Source: Bacteroidales bacterium (GTDB taxonomy: Bacteria; Bacteroidota; Bacteroidia; Bacteroidales; GCA-2748055). Taken from it: a stretch of 64,000 bases of DNA. The translations under genes and the position numbers were made by a program. This document shows, in pieces, positions 44,004 to 54,071 of this stretch. The stretch's first letter is position 1, and every line of letters starts with the position of its first letter. The notes beneath the pieces were generated by a model, which searched no databases, was not told the origin of the DNA, and worked only from the letters and a program-made list of their open reading frames with translations. The stretch covers positions 1 through 64,000 of the forward strand of contig JARGFM010000006.1 in the NCBI GenBank assembly GCA_029210725.1, given 5' to 3'.

Positions 44004-44933
44004 TTAGTATAGTATATTCTGAATGTTTTCCTTGTCCTTCTGAAGCTGCTTTTTCAATGCATCCAGGCCGCTGAATTTCATCTCATCCCTGACTCTTTTT
44101 ACAAAATGGATCACCACCTCTTCATTATAAAAATCCCCCGTAATTTCAAAGAGGTGTGCCTCAATGGTTTTTACTGCCATGGCGCTGTCGATGGTAGGAC
44201 GAAACCCTATGTTCAACATTCCATTGTACAAGCCTCCTCTAAGTTCGGTACGAATAGCATACACCCCATTCATGGGAATCAGTTTATAGGGATGCCGTGG
44301 ATGAATATTTGCAGTGGGAAACCCCATCTTTCTGCCAATATGATTTCCTTCCACGATTGTACCCGAGAGGTAGTAGTGGTATCCCAGTAGTTTCCTGGCA
44401 GTTTCCAGATCCCCTCTTAATATGGCTTCCCGTATACCTGTGGAGCTAACCCCGCCGTGTTCCAAAAGGTATTCGGGTATCTTTTCAATGATGAACCTGT
44501 TCTTTTCCGCACACATGCTCAAGCCTTCCGGATCTCCTTTCCGGTCCTTCCCGAACCTGTTGTCATAACCTACCAGCAGCACCTCCACCCCAAGTTTATC
44601 AACCAGGTACTTCTGTACAAAATCACAAGCAGTCAATGAAGCAATTTCCCTGTCGAAAGGAACGATGAGCAGATGGTCGACCCCGTGCCTTTCCATCTCC
44701 CTGATTTTCTCTTCCTGTGTATGAAGCAATTTAAAGTGATGCAGTTCTTTGTTCAGAACAATACGCGGATGTGGCCAGAGGGTCACCACCACCGACTCAC
44801 CCCCATGTTTCCTGGCCCGGGAAATCAGATGATCCAGGATAAACTTATGTCCGGAATGGACTCCATCAAATATCCCAATGGTGGCTACAGGCCGTTTTAA
44901 AGAAAATGAATCATTGATATCCCATACTTTCAT
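44004..44933 (-). CDS. ribF: Bifunctional riboflavin kinase/FAD synthetase
   Basis: From ATG at 44933 the protein has 309 residues. N-terminal nucleotidyltransferase: T-I-G-I-F-D-G-V-H-S-G-H-K (H-x-G-H type) and I-R-E-A-I-L-R-G-D. C-terminal kinase: G-R-K-M-G-F-P-T-A-N-I and Y-A-I-R-T, N-I-G-F-R-P-T. It makes FMN and FAD. In-frame TTG at 44942 is rejected. Confidence 0.95.
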   Translation of the reverse strand: MKVWDINDSFSLKRPVATIGIFDGVHSGHKFILDHLISRARKHGGESVVVTLWPHPRIVLNKELHHFKLLHTQEEKIREMERHGVDHLLIVPFDREIASLTACDFVQKYLVDKLGVEVLLVGYDNRFGKDRKGDPEGLSMCAEKNRFIIEKIPEYLLEHGGVSSTGIREAILRGDLETARKLLGYHYYLSGTIVEGNHIGRKMGFPTANIHPRHPYKLIPMNGVYAIRTELRGGLYNGMLNIGFRPTIDSAMAVKTIEAHLFEITGDFYNEEVVIHFVKRVRDEMKFSGLDALKKQLQKDKENIQNILY

Positions 44934-45028
44934 TCTATCCAATTCAAAGAGATCTCAAAAATAATGCTATACCGAATATACACCAATTCTGTTAACACTT
45001 TTAATCCACGCAAAAACATGTAACTTTA

Positions 45029-47050
45029 ATGACAATTATGGAGAATGATCCTCGTCTGATACAGAATGATCCCTGGCTGGAGCCATACAGGGATGCCATT
45101 ATAAGGCGCAAGAATAAAGCCCTGGCAAGGGAGAAGGAACTGGCGGGTGAGGGGACCCTTCAATCCTTTGCCAGCGGGCATCTCTGGTTCGGACTTCACA
45201 GGCTTACGCATGGGTGGGTCATACGTGAATGGGCTCCCCATGCCAAAGAGATCTTCCTTACCGGCACATTCAATGACTGGAGAATTGAGGAGGCATATCG
45301 GTTTACCCGACTCGATTATGGCAACTGGGAGATTATGCTGGATGAAGGATCCATCACCCATGGTGACAGATACAAGATGCTGGTCCGCTGGGAAGGCGGA
45401 GAAGGGAACCGGATCCCCGCCTGGACCAACCGGGTGATACAGGATCCTGAAACCAAGGTTTTTGATGCCCAGGTATGGAATCCCGATAAACCTTATATGT
45501 GGAAACATCCCCTGCCTGAACTGAGGGGTTTTCAGCCCATGATCTACGAAGCTCATATCGGTATGGCTACGGAAGAGTACAAGGTAGGGAGCTATTCTGA
45601 GTTCAGGGAAACGGTCCTGCCACATGTGGTCAGGGGTGGATACAATACCCTGCAACTCATGGCTGTTCAGGAGCACCCCTATTATGGATCCTTCGGATAC
45701 CATGTTTCGAGTTTTTTCGCATCCAGCTCCAGATTTGGAACCCCGGAGGAACTGAAAGAGCTTATAGACGAAGCTCATGGGCAGGGAATCGCTGTAATTA
45801 TGGATATCGTGCACTCTCATGCGGTAAAAAATGAGAATGAAGGGCTCGGACTGCTGGATGGTAATCCGGCACAGTTCTTCCATGGCGGCCAACGCAGGGA
45901 ACATATGGCCTGGGACTCCCTGTGTTTTGATTATGGTAAAAATGAGGTGAGTCATTTTCTGCTGTCCAATGTGAACTACTGGCTTACCGAGTTTCGATTC
46001 GATGGATTCAGATTTGATGGAGTAACCAGCATGCTTTATTACGATCACGGTCTGGAACGGAACGTCACCTCCTATGATTTCTATTTTGACGGGGGACAGG
46101 ACGAAGATGCGATCACCTATCTCTCGCTGGCCAATAAGATGATCCAGGAAATCAGGCCCGGAGCTCTTTCCATAGCAGAAGATATGAGTGGTTATCCGGG
46201 CCTGGCTGTTCCTTTAGAGCATGGCGGAGTTGGCTTCAACTACCGCCTGGCCATGGGGACTCCCGACTACTGGATTAAAACCATCAAGGAAAAGGCCGAT
46301 GAAGCATGGAACGTTTCTGAAATATACCATGAGCTCACCTCCAAAAGAGCCGATGAGATGACCGTAAGTTATGCGGAATCGCACGACCAGGCACTGGTGG
46401 GAGACAAGACCATCATTTTCCGCTTAATTGATAAGGAGATGTACTGGCACATGAACAAGGATTCCCAAAGCCTGGTGGTGGACCGGGGCATCGCCCTGCA
46501 TAAGATGATCCGTCTTATCACGGCAGCTACAGCCGGGAACGGCTACCTCACCTTCATGGGCAACGAATTTGGTCACCCCGAATGGATCGACTTCCCCAGG
46601 GAAGGGAACCAATGGTCTTACCAGTATGCCAGGCGCCAATGGAGCCTGATGAAAAACAGGAAACTGAGGTATCACCAGCTAAGCGATTTCGATAAGAAGA
46701 TGGTGGTCCTGCTTTCAAAAACAGGAATCTTTAACGCCTCCTGTAATCATGTAAAAACAGACCAGGCCGACCTGGTGATTGCCTTTGAACGAAAAGGTCT
46801 GCTCTTTGTGTTCAACTTCCATCCTGTAAACTCCTATGCCGATTACGGCCTTGCTGTGGATGCCGGGAAATACAGCACCCTGCTTTGTACAGACGATCCT
46901 GAATTCGGAGGCTTTGACAGGTACGACACGGCCATGATTCATCGTACCACGGTGGAACGATCCTTCGGGCTTAAACAGAGCCTGAAACTCTACCTGCCCT
47001 CCCGGACAGGGATGGTCCTCCGTCACGAGGAGATCCCGAAAGTCAGATAA
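45029..47050 (+). CDS. glgB: 1,4-alpha-glucan branching enzyme (GH13, eukaryote-like type)
   Basis: The protein has 673 residues. N-terminal CBM48 domain: W-A-P-H-A-K-E-I-F-L-T-G-T-F-N-D-W. GH13 catalytic residues sit in R-F-D-G-F-R-F-D-G-V (nucleophile Asp), S-I-A-E-D-M-S-G (acid Glu) and Y-A-E-S-H-D-Q-A (Asp). The string F-D-G-F-R-F-D-G-V-T-S-M and the ending F-P-R-E-G-N are closer to animal/plant branching enzymes than to E. coli GlgB. It adds alpha-1,6 branches to glycogen. ATG at 45038 is an alternative start. It opens the glycogen block. Confidence 0.9.
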   Translation: MTIMENDPRLIQNDPWLEPYRDAIIRRKNKALAREKELAGEGTLQSFASGHLWFGLHRLTHGWVIREWAPHAKEIFLTGTFNDWRIEEAYRFTRLDYGNWEIMLDEGSITHGDRYKMLVRWEGGEGNRIPAWTNRVIQDPETKVFDAQVWNPDKPYMWKHPLPELRGFQPMIYEAHIGMATEEYKVGSYSEFRETVLPHVVRGGYNTLQLMAVQEHPYYGSFGYHVSSFFASSSRFGTPEELKELIDEAHGQGIAVIMDIVHSHAVKNENEGLGLLDGNPAQFFHGGQRREHMAWDSLCFDYGKNEVSHFLLSNVNYWLTEFRFDGFRFDGVTSMLYYDHGLERNVTSYDFYFDGGQDEDAITYLSLANKMIQEIRPGALSIAEDMSGYPGLAVPLEHGGVGFNYRLAMGTPDYWIKTIKEKADEAWNVSEIYHELTSKRADEMTVSYAESHDQALVGDKTIIFRLIDKEMYWHMNKDSQSLVVDRGIALHKMIRLITAATAGNGYLTFMGNEFGHPEWIDFPREGNQWSYQYARRQWSLMKNRKLRYHQLSDFDKKMVVLLSKTGIFNASCNHVKTDQADLVIAFERKGLLFVFNFHPVNSYADYGLAVDAGKYSTLLCTDDPEFGGFDRYDTAMIHRTTVERSFGLKQSLKLYLPSRTGMVLRHEEIPKVR

Positions 47051-47110
47051 GCTGGCCGTGAACGGCCGGCCTCACCTGCCGGGGATGCTTCCAACTGATA
47101 TGCAAAGATC

Positions 47111-50100
47111 CTAGATCCATCGAACCAGGGGGAAATCCATCCGGTGCGGAATATGTTCATGCTTGGGATAGATTCTGAAACCTATATCAAACACGCCGGT
47201 TTCCGTCACATTCTGAATAAAGGTGTATTCTGCCACTGAACCCTCCACCCTGGTACACTTGAACTCCTGTTTGCCCCTGAATACATGTTGCTCCTGTCCG
47301 CTGCCGCCCATGTTATAAACCATCTCCACACCTATCTCTTCGGCCGAAAGGCCATCCAGGTCCAGAACCACTTTACCGGTATAGGTATTGCCCACCACAA
47401 ATTCCTCACGGGTTACATCAGGAAAATCGTATTCCAGTACCTTGATATTCTTCCAGTGTAGCAGAATTTTGTGTTTCCAGAGGGCAAGTTCCTTGGGAAG
47501 CAGGTTGTCCTTCTCCTTCAGTAACAAAATGCGCTTATAAAGCTTCATATAGAAGCGGTCCATATAATCCCGCACCATCCTGTTCATGGTGAACTCGGGA
47601 GCCACATAGGCGATGGTGTTCCGGATCATTTCCACCCAATCGGCAGGAACACCCTCCGAATTGCGTGTGTAAAATTTTTCGATAATATTGTTCTCCAGCA
47701 AGGTATAGATACGTTCCGCATCCAGTTCATCCTGCAGTTCCTGATTATCAAAAGAACGCTCAATGGGAAGCATCCATCCGGAATCTTCCCGGTACCCTTC
47801 AGCCCACCAGCCATCCAGCACACTGAAGTGCATGGTACCATTCATTACCGCCTTTTCTCCACTGGTCCCTGAAGCCTCCAGGGGACGTGTTGGGGTATTG
47901 AGCCAGATATCGACTCCCCGCACCAGGCGCTTGGCCAGCTGAATATCATAATTTTGCAGGAAAACAATCTTTCCGATAAATTCGGGCCTCTTGGAAATTT
48001 CAACAATCATCTGGATCAGATCCTGTCCGGGAATATCCCTGGGATGTGCTTTCCCTGCAAAAACAAATTGCACAGGTCTGCGGGGATCATTGACTATTCT
48101 GGAAAGTCTTTCCAGATCCCGGAAAAGCAGATGGGCCCTTTTATAGGTGGCAAACCTGCGAGCAAACCCGATGGTCAGCGCATCTTTGTCCAGAGCTGCT
48201 GAGATCTCCAGCATCTGTCCGGGGTTATCCATCATTCTGGTAGATGCATCAGACAAGCGTTCTTTGATATGATCGATCAATCTTTGACGCTCCAGGGATT
48301 TCAGATTCCAGATCTCCTTCTCCGGGACCTGCCTGATTTGCGCCCACATCTCCCGGTCCTCCTGGCGATGGAAGCAGTCGGCACCAAAGGTCCTTTCGTA
48401 CAGGTTTTTCCAATCCGGACCCAGCCAGGTGGGAAGGTGCACCCCGTTGGTGACATGTCCGATGTGCAGTTCCTCGGTCATATAACCGGGCCACAGCCCG
48501 GTAAACATCTCTCTCGAAACCTCCCCGTGCAGTTTGCTAACCCCATTCACCTCCTGGGACAGCTTCACAGCCAGAACACTCATGGAAAATTTTTCATCCT
48601 TGTGGTTAGGATGGAACCTGCCCAGATTCATAAACTGGTTCCAGGTGATTTTTAATCGCTCCGGATAATGCGCCACGTAGGTCCTTAGCAGGTCCTCTTC
48701 GAAGGAATCGTGACCGGCAGGAACCGGAGTATGTGTGGTAAACAGGCTGGAGGCTCTGACCAGTTCCACGGCTTCCGGGAAGGTCATGTTCCCTACCTGG
48801 ATATACTCTCTTAAGCGCTCGAGGCTGATAAAGGCCGCATGCCCCTCATTACAGTGATAAAGATCGGTATCCAGGCCAATGCTCCGGAGGGCTCTGATTC
48901 CGCCGATACCCAGAAGGATCTCCTGCTTCAGGCGGTTTTCATTATCCCCCCCGTAAAGATTATGGGTGATCCCGCGGTCCCCTTCCTGGTTGGCCTCATA
49001 ATCCGTATCCAAAAGATAAAGAGGGATTCTTCCGACCTGAACCTTCCAGACCCTGGCATATAAGGTGCGCCCGGGAAGTACGATATTCACATTGTTCCAG
49101 TTCCCCTCTTCATCCCTGACCGGAGTGACCGGCAAGCGGGAAAAATCCTGAGCATCACTCAGAGCTACCTGCTCACCCCCGGCAGAAATCACCTGACGGA
49201 AATACCCGTACCTGTAAAGCAGACCAATCCCCACCAGTGGCAGATTGAAATCACTGGCCTCTTTCAGATAGTCCCCGGCAAGCAGTCCCAAGCCCCCTGA
49301 AAAAGTCTTTAAAGAATTGTGAATCCCATACTCCATACTAAAATAGGAGATTCCCGGTTGTCCCTCTTTCGGTTTTTCTGCCATGTAGGTTTGAAAATCC
49401 CCGTAGACCTTCTGAAGGCTCTGAATAAAACCATTATCTGTTTCCAGTTTCTTCAAGGTGTCATAGGGGAGCCGCTCCAGCAATTCCACCGGGTTCTCAC
49501 TGACCTCCGCCCAAATCTCCGGGGCGATGGAAGAAAACAGGTCAATGGCATCCTGGTTCCATGACCACCAAAGGTTCCGTGAAAGTTCCTCCAGGGCTTT
49601 AAGCTTCTCCGGTATATTCTGTTGTACCAGTACCCGGCGCCAGAATGGGTGAATATCCACCAGGACCTGTTCTGTCTCAGGAAGTTTCTCGATCCGTTCC
49701 TTCTCATAATATACAACTTCCTTCCCTTCAGCACCCTTCAGTGCCTTTTCATAGGCCTGCCAGTAATGTTGAATCAGGTTATCCCAGAGTGCAATCCTGG
49801 AAATGGCATAGGCTCCTTCACGCCTGGATTCGCTGGATTCAACAGCCTGCTTGCAGCTTTTGGATATGGCCTTACTGATCCCATCTACAACCTGAGCATC
49901 ATTAAAATCGTCCCGTGGGATGACCGTAATTCCGGGCACTTCCTTCTTATATTCATTATTCACCCAGAGTCCAAATCCCGTAAGCGTGGTAGTTACCGTG
50001 GGCACACTGAATGCCAGACTCTCCAGCGGGGTATAACCCCAGGGCTCATAATAGGAGGGAAAGAGCGTCAGGTCAAGCCCGATCAGCACATCGTAGTAGG

Positions 50101-51346
50101 CCAGGTTAAAGATCCCGTCAGTCCCATTCAGGTAGGAGGGGACAAAAATCACTTTCACCTTGTCATCCGGGGAATTATTTAATTCATTGATTTTGATCCT
50201 GTTCAGGATCTGGTCATGCTCCACATAATGCAGGTTGTGGGTCAGGTGATGCTGTGAAACCTCCCTCTCCGAACCATTCTCCATGACATCCAGCAGATCC
50301 TTGAAGGGGCCGTAATGGTTGGCAGGGATCAGAAGAAATGCAACGGCTTTACCGGGACAATTCTTATCCTTGTTTAACACCCCCAGTGCATCGATAAAAA
50401 GATCGATCCCTTTGTTCCGGAACTCATATCGTCCACTGGTAGCCATCAGCAAAGTGTTCTCCGGCAGCGGATCGCCGGTGAGTGCGGATGCTACTTGCAA
50501 CATCTTTGCTCTGGCTGCCCCCCTGCGCTCCTCAAAGACAGAAGCATCGGGAACAAAACGATCTTCAAAGCCATTAGGCAGCACTTCGTCCACTTCCCGC
50601 TCATGAAAACGCAGACATTCCCTGGCGGTCAGATTACTTACCGTGGTAAAGGCGTCGGCATGGGTCGCGGCCAGCTTCTCCAGGGAGTGTTTGGAAACCA
50701 CATTCAGCTCTCTGGCCTTCTGATCTCCATTCAGATGATCCAACTGACTGTAAAGTGACTGATTGTTGCCCGCAATAGAACGCCCCACGGTGGTTGCATG
50801 GGTGGTAAACACAGTCCCGACTGTAGGCTGATACTTCTCCAGATATAGCAGTCCGGCCCCCGTCTGCCACTCATGAAAATGTGCCACCATATTCTGCTTC
50901 TCCTGGTCATAATACCTGGAAAAACTTTCTATGGCCTTCCCGGCAGCATATCCAAAAAGAGCAGGTTCAATGTAGTCCCACTGACCGCTGATGGAATCCA
51001 GCTTGTAAGTCTCCCAAAGTATTTTGAATATCTCATCCTTCCGCTGAATGAATGTAGTAAAATCAACGACCACCGCGATCGGGCGACCGGCTATTTTCCA
51101 GTGCCCTATCCGGACCCGCAGGCCTTCCCTGGCTGCCTGTTCTCTCCAGTCAGAAAACAGGTTGCTGTCTTCTTCAAATTCAGGATGTTCCTGGCTCTCC
51201 CTCCATACATCCGGACCAATGGTTATATACTTATCTTCCAGTTCTTTGACAACATTCAATGCTTTGGTGGAGATTACCGTATGTATGCCCCCAACCTTAT
51301 TGCATACTTCCCAACTAACCTCGAATAAATAATCAGGTTTCTTCAT
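47111..51346 (-). CDS. Fusion of glycogen synthase-like (GT3) domain and alpha-glucan phosphorylase (GT35)
   Basis: The 1411-residue protein joins two enzymes. Residues about 1-560 resemble eukaryote-type glycogen synthase: LFEVSWEVCNKVGGIHTVIS at the start, and P-S-Y-Y-E-P-W-G-Y-T-P-L-E-S-L with the catalytic E-x7-E pair. Residues about 570-1411 are a short-type alpha-glucan phosphorylase: L-S-R-N-L-W-W-S-W-N, F-S-M-E-Y-G, N-E-G-H-A-A-F, and E-A-S-G-T-S-G-E-K-A-V-M-N-G holding the pyridoxal-phosphate Lys. One chain thus carries the elongating and the phosphorolysing activity. Such fusions exist in Bacteroidota. It is the last gene of the minus-strand glycogen operon. Confidence 0.88.
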   Translation of the reverse strand: MKKPDYLFEVSWEVCNKVGGIHTVISTKALNVVKELEDKYITIGPDVWRESQEHPEFEEDSNLFSDWREQAAREGLRVRIGHWKIAGRPIAVVVDFTTFIQRKDEIFKILWETYKLDSISGQWDYIEPALFGYAAGKAIESFSRYYDQEKQNMVAHFHEWQTGAGLLYLEKYQPTVGTVFTTHATTVGRSIAGNNQSLYSQLDHLNGDQKARELNVVSKHSLEKLAATHADAFTTVSNLTARECLRFHEREVDEVLPNGFEDRFVPDASVFEERRGAARAKMLQVASALTGDPLPENTLLMATSGRYEFRNKGIDLFIDALGVLNKDKNCPGKAVAFLLIPANHYGPFKDLLDVMENGSEREVSQHHLTHNLHYVEHDQILNRIKINELNNSPDDKVKVIFVPSYLNGTDGIFNLAYYDVLIGLDLTLFPSYYEPWGYTPLESLAFSVPTVTTTLTGFGLWVNNEYKKEVPGITVIPRDDFNDAQVVDGISKAISKSCKQAVESSESRREGAYAISRIALWDNLIQHYWQAYEKALKGAEGKEVVYYEKERIEKLPETEQVLVDIHPFWRRVLVQQNIPEKLKALEELSRNLWWSWNQDAIDLFSSIAPEIWAEVSENPVELLERLPYDTLKKLETDNGFIQSLQKVYGDFQTYMAEKPKEGQPGISYFSMEYGIHNSLKTFSGGLGLLAGDYLKEASDFNLPLVGIGLLYRYGYFRQVISAGGEQVALSDAQDFSRLPVTPVRDEEGNWNNVNIVLPGRTLYARVWKVQVGRIPLYLLDTDYEANQEGDRGITHNLYGGDNENRLKQEILLGIGGIRALRSIGLDTDLYHCNEGHAAFISLERLREYIQVGNMTFPEAVELVRASSLFTTHTPVPAGHDSFEEDLLRTYVAHYPERLKITWNQFMNLGRFHPNHKDEKFSMSVLAVKLSQEVNGVSKLHGEVSREMFTGLWPGYMTEELHIGHVTNGVHLPTWLGPDWKNLYERTFGADCFHRQEDREMWAQIRQVPEKEIWNLKSLERQRLIDHIKERLSDASTRMMDNPGQMLEISAALDKDALTIGFARRFATYKRAHLLFRDLERLSRIVNDPRRPVQFVFAGKAHPRDIPGQDLIQMIVEISKRPEFIGKIVFLQNYDIQLAKRLVRGVDIWLNTPTRPLEASGTSGEKAVMNGTMHFSVLDGWWAEGYREDSGWMLPIERSFDNQELQDELDAERIYTLLENNIIEKFYTRNSEGVPADWVEMIRNTIAYVAPEFTMNRMVRDYMDRFYMKLYKRILLLKEKDNLLPKELALWKHKILLHWKNIKVLEYDFPDVTREEFVVGNTYTGKVVLDLDGLSAEEIGVEMVYNMGGSGQEQHVFRGKQEFKCTRVEGSVAEYTFIQNVTETGVFDIGFRIYPKHEHIPHRMDFPLVRWI

Positions 51347-51367
51347 TCTCTAATATGTTTCAGATTC

Positions 51368-52750
51368 TTAACTTTTCTTACCTGTCGAACTCTTCTTTAC
51401 AGGAGCAGTGGTTTTTTCGGCGGCACTGATCTTTGAAGTAGCCGGCTTTTTAGTGGCAGTGACTTTCTTTTTGGCAGTAAGTCGCTTTTCCAGCTTTTCC
51501 AGCTGTTCATCCTTTTCCTTAATGATCTTGCTCAAACGTGCCACCCCATCATCCCGCGTGGTACGCGCTGCAGCATTAACCCTGATCTCAAAGTCACTGA
51601 GTACATTCATGTAGTTAATAAATGCATCATAGGGCGAATCATAGGGATTGAAATAGGAATGAACCTCTCCGTCGGAGAAAAACTTCGTGGACATATAGTA
51701 AAAATGGTCGCTTACCTGCAAGTATTGATAATCCAGTTTGATTCCCTCATCGCCCCATTCATACACTCTCTCTCCAAGTGAATAGAGTTTATTGAATGCT
51801 TCATTTTGCATTTCATTGCCCAGCCAGGCAGTGAGATCCCGCTCCTCATCGGCCCACGAGATGGGATGCGGTACATTTACGGCAGATACGACCTGCAGTT
51901 TTTTTGCCACTTCCGAAGGAGTGCTGAAGCTAAAAGGCGACTTTTTAAAGACACTTTTGGGAAAAGCTTTGAGGAATTCAAAAATCCCTGTCTCCTTCCA
52001 CTGGTGCTCCCCAAAGGTTTCGTAATCCATAAAGAGATTTATGACCTCTTCTTTTACCGGGGTCTGGTTTAGCCAATTCACATATTTTTCAGCAGTAAGC
52101 GGATATTCGGGCCATCCCTTGTTGGAGAACCTGAAAGCAATATCGTCGCTAAGCTTGAAGTTTTTCAGCAGAAGTTTCAATTTGGGATTGATGGCATTGC
52201 AGTAGAGATAATTGGGGCTTTTCCATCCCAATACATGCTTGGCTCCTTCTGTAAGCATCGCTTTAAATCCCATATCAGCCACCATGGCTCCGATTTCATC
52301 GGAGTAAATCAGCTCCGTATTGCGGAAAACGGTCGGTTCCTGCCCGAAATGCTCCCTGATCAGCTGGTCATGCGCTCTGACCTGTCGTTCAAATTCCTCT
52401 CTCCCTTTTAGCGAACTAAGCGAATGAGCATAAGTCTCAGACAAAAATTCCACATGCCCGGTTTCGGCTAGTTTTTTAAAACTCTCCAATACTTCCGGGG
52501 CATAGAGCCTGAATTGCTCCATGGCAATTCCAGACATGGAATAGGAAACCTTAAAACGGCCCTTATGCTTTTTTATCAGATCCAGTATCAATTCATTGGC
52601 AGGCAGATAAGACTTCTGGGCCACCTTATGAAGGATCGATTCATTGGAATAATCATCATAATAATAATGGTCGTTTCCAATGTCGAAAAAACGGTACCTT
52701 CTGAAACGGAAGGGCTGGTGGACCTGAAAATAGAGACAAATGGTTCTCAT
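51368..52750 (-). CDS. GH57-family alpha-glucan hydrolase/transferase
   Basis: The protein has 460 residues: CLYFQVHQPFRFRRYRFFD (GH57 motif 1 with H-Q-P), F-R-N-T-E-L-I-Y (motif 3 nucleophile Glu), and F-M-D-Y-E-T-F-G-E-H-Q (motif 4 acid Asp). GH57 enzymes hydrolyse or transfer alpha-glucans and are cytoplasmic. The last about 34 residues form a Lys/Ala/Thr/Pro tail (K-K-P-A-T-S-K). Its position between a GT4 synthase-like gene and the synthase-phosphorylase gene points to glycogen processing. Confidence 0.9.
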   Translation of the reverse strand: MRTICLYFQVHQPFRFRRYRFFDIGNDHYYYDDYSNESILHKVAQKSYLPANELILDLIKKHKGRFKVSYSMSGIAMEQFRLYAPEVLESFKKLAETGHVEFLSETYAHSLSSLKGREEFERQVRAHDQLIREHFGQEPTVFRNTELIYSDEIGAMVADMGFKAMLTEGAKHVLGWKSPNYLYCNAINPKLKLLLKNFKLSDDIAFRFSNKGWPEYPLTAEKYVNWLNQTPVKEEVINLFMDYETFGEHQWKETGIFEFLKAFPKSVFKKSPFSFSTPSEVAKKLQVVSAVNVPHPISWADEERDLTAWLGNEMQNEAFNKLYSLGERVYEWGDEGIKLDYQYLQVSDHFYYMSTKFFSDGEVHSYFNPYDSPYDAFINYMNVLSDFEIRVNAAARTTRDDGVARLSKIIKEKDEQLEKLEKRLTAKKKVTATKKPATSKISAAEKTTAPVKKSSTGKKS

Positions 52751-52765
52751 ACGACAGTTTGCTTT

Positions 52766-54052
52766 TTACTTAACAAATTCTTTATAAATGGAATGTACCT
52801 TCGCTCCCGAATTCTCCCATTTCATTTCATGCACCTCGGCTACACCATATTTCTTAAACATCTCAGAAAGTGCAGGGTAGTTCAGTAACCCATAAATGGC
52901 ATCGGCGAGCGCATCCACATCCCAGAAATCAACTTTGAACGCATAATTCAAGATTTCGGCCACCCCTGACTGGTAGGAGATAATCGATGGCACATTGGAT
53001 TGCATGGCCTCCAGGGGAGATATGCCAAAAGGTTCCGAAACGGAAGGCATCACATAGACATCACTGATGGAGAACATCCTGAACACATCATCGCCCTTCA
53101 AAAAACCGGTATAGTGAAACCTGTCAGAAATTCCGAGTGAGGCGGTCCAGTAAATCATTTTCTCCAACAGCTCTCCGCTTCCGGCCATCACAAAGCGTAC
53201 ATTATCCATTTTCTGAAGTACCTTGTAGGCGGCCTGGACAAAGTATTCCGGCCCCTTTTGCAGAGTTACCCTTCCCAAAAAGGTAACCACCTTATCGGTA
53301 ATCCCACGCTTCAACTGAAGCTTTTCATAATCGGAAAGGGGATCCACTGCATTGTAAACCGTTACCACTTTATCCGGATGGATCCCGTACTTTTCAATCA
53401 CCGTATTACGGGTAAGATTACTAACCGCAATGATTTTATCGGCCAGTTCCATGCCGGTCTTCTCAATTTCAAATACGGTGGGATTTACTTTTCCCCCGCT
53501 TCGGTCAAAGTCGGTGGCATGTACATGGATCACCAGGGGTTTACCGGAGGCCCGCTTGGCAGCAATCCCGGCTGGATAAGTCAGCCAGTCATGCGAGTGA
53601 ATAATTTCAAAGTCCTCCTTGAGTGCTATTTCACCGGCCACTATGGCATAGTTCGCAATTTCCTCATAAAGGTTTTTCCCATACGTCCCGGTAAAATTCA
53701 ACTTGCCCCCCATGCTGGTCTCCACAAGTCTTTTTCCCTTGTTTTCAGCACTGTTGACCAGTTCTTCGTACTCTTCCGGGCTTGTATAGGGAACCAGATT
53801 GGAGTTGATTTCAATGTAAGAGAGATCCTTGAGATACAGGTGCTCTTTCAGCTTTCTGATGTCGAGGGTTACATCGCCGGCTCCCAGGACACGAATCCTG
53901 CTCTGGTCCTCATCGCCGTGTGCTTTGGGAACCACAAACAGAATATCCAGATCCGGAATAACAGACATGCCGCGGGTAAGCCCGTAACAGGCCGTACCCA
54001 ATCCCCCGGAAATATGAGGTGGAAATTCCCACCCGAACATCAGAACCCTCAT
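52766..54052 (-). CDS. GT4 glycosyltransferase, glycogen synthase-like
   Basis: The 428-residue protein starts MRVLMFGWEFPPHISGGLGT, the K/G-x-G-G loop of GT4/GT5 alpha-glucan synthases, and has F-L-G-R-V-T-L-Q-K-G-P and P-S-V-S-E-P-F-G-I-S-P-L-E-A-M (E-x7-E). The retaining GT4 members with this opening include GlgM- and amylose synthase-like enzymes. It lies 16 bp upstream of the GH57 gene and 20 bp downstream of the debranching gene. Inference: elongation of alpha-1,4-glucan, alongside the GT3-like domain of the large fusion protein. Confidence 0.87.
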   Translation of the reverse strand: MRVLMFGWEFPPHISGGLGTACYGLTRGMSVIPDLDILFVVPKAHGDEDQSRIRVLGAGDVTLDIRKLKEHLYLKDLSYIEINSNLVPYTSPEEYEELVNSAENKGKRLVETSMGGKLNFTGTYGKNLYEEIANYAIVAGEIALKEDFEIIHSHDWLTYPAGIAAKRASGKPLVIHVHATDFDRSGGKVNPTVFEIEKTGMELADKIIAVSNLTRNTVIEKYGIHPDKVVTVYNAVDPLSDYEKLQLKRGITDKVVTFLGRVTLQKGPEYFVQAAYKVLQKMDNVRFVMAGSGELLEKMIYWTASLGISDRFHYTGFLKGDDVFRMFSISDVYVMPSVSEPFGISPLEAMQSNVPSIISYQSGVAEILNYAFKVDFWDVDALADAIYGLLNYPALSEMFKKYGVAEVHEMKWENSGAKVHSIYKEFVK

Positions 54053-54071
54053 ACGCTGAGAAAAAGTAACA

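Noticed and set aside
47051-47075. GGCCGT/ACGGCC hairpin after the branching enzyme gene
   Set aside because: Only six base pairs, no T-run; too weak to call a terminator.
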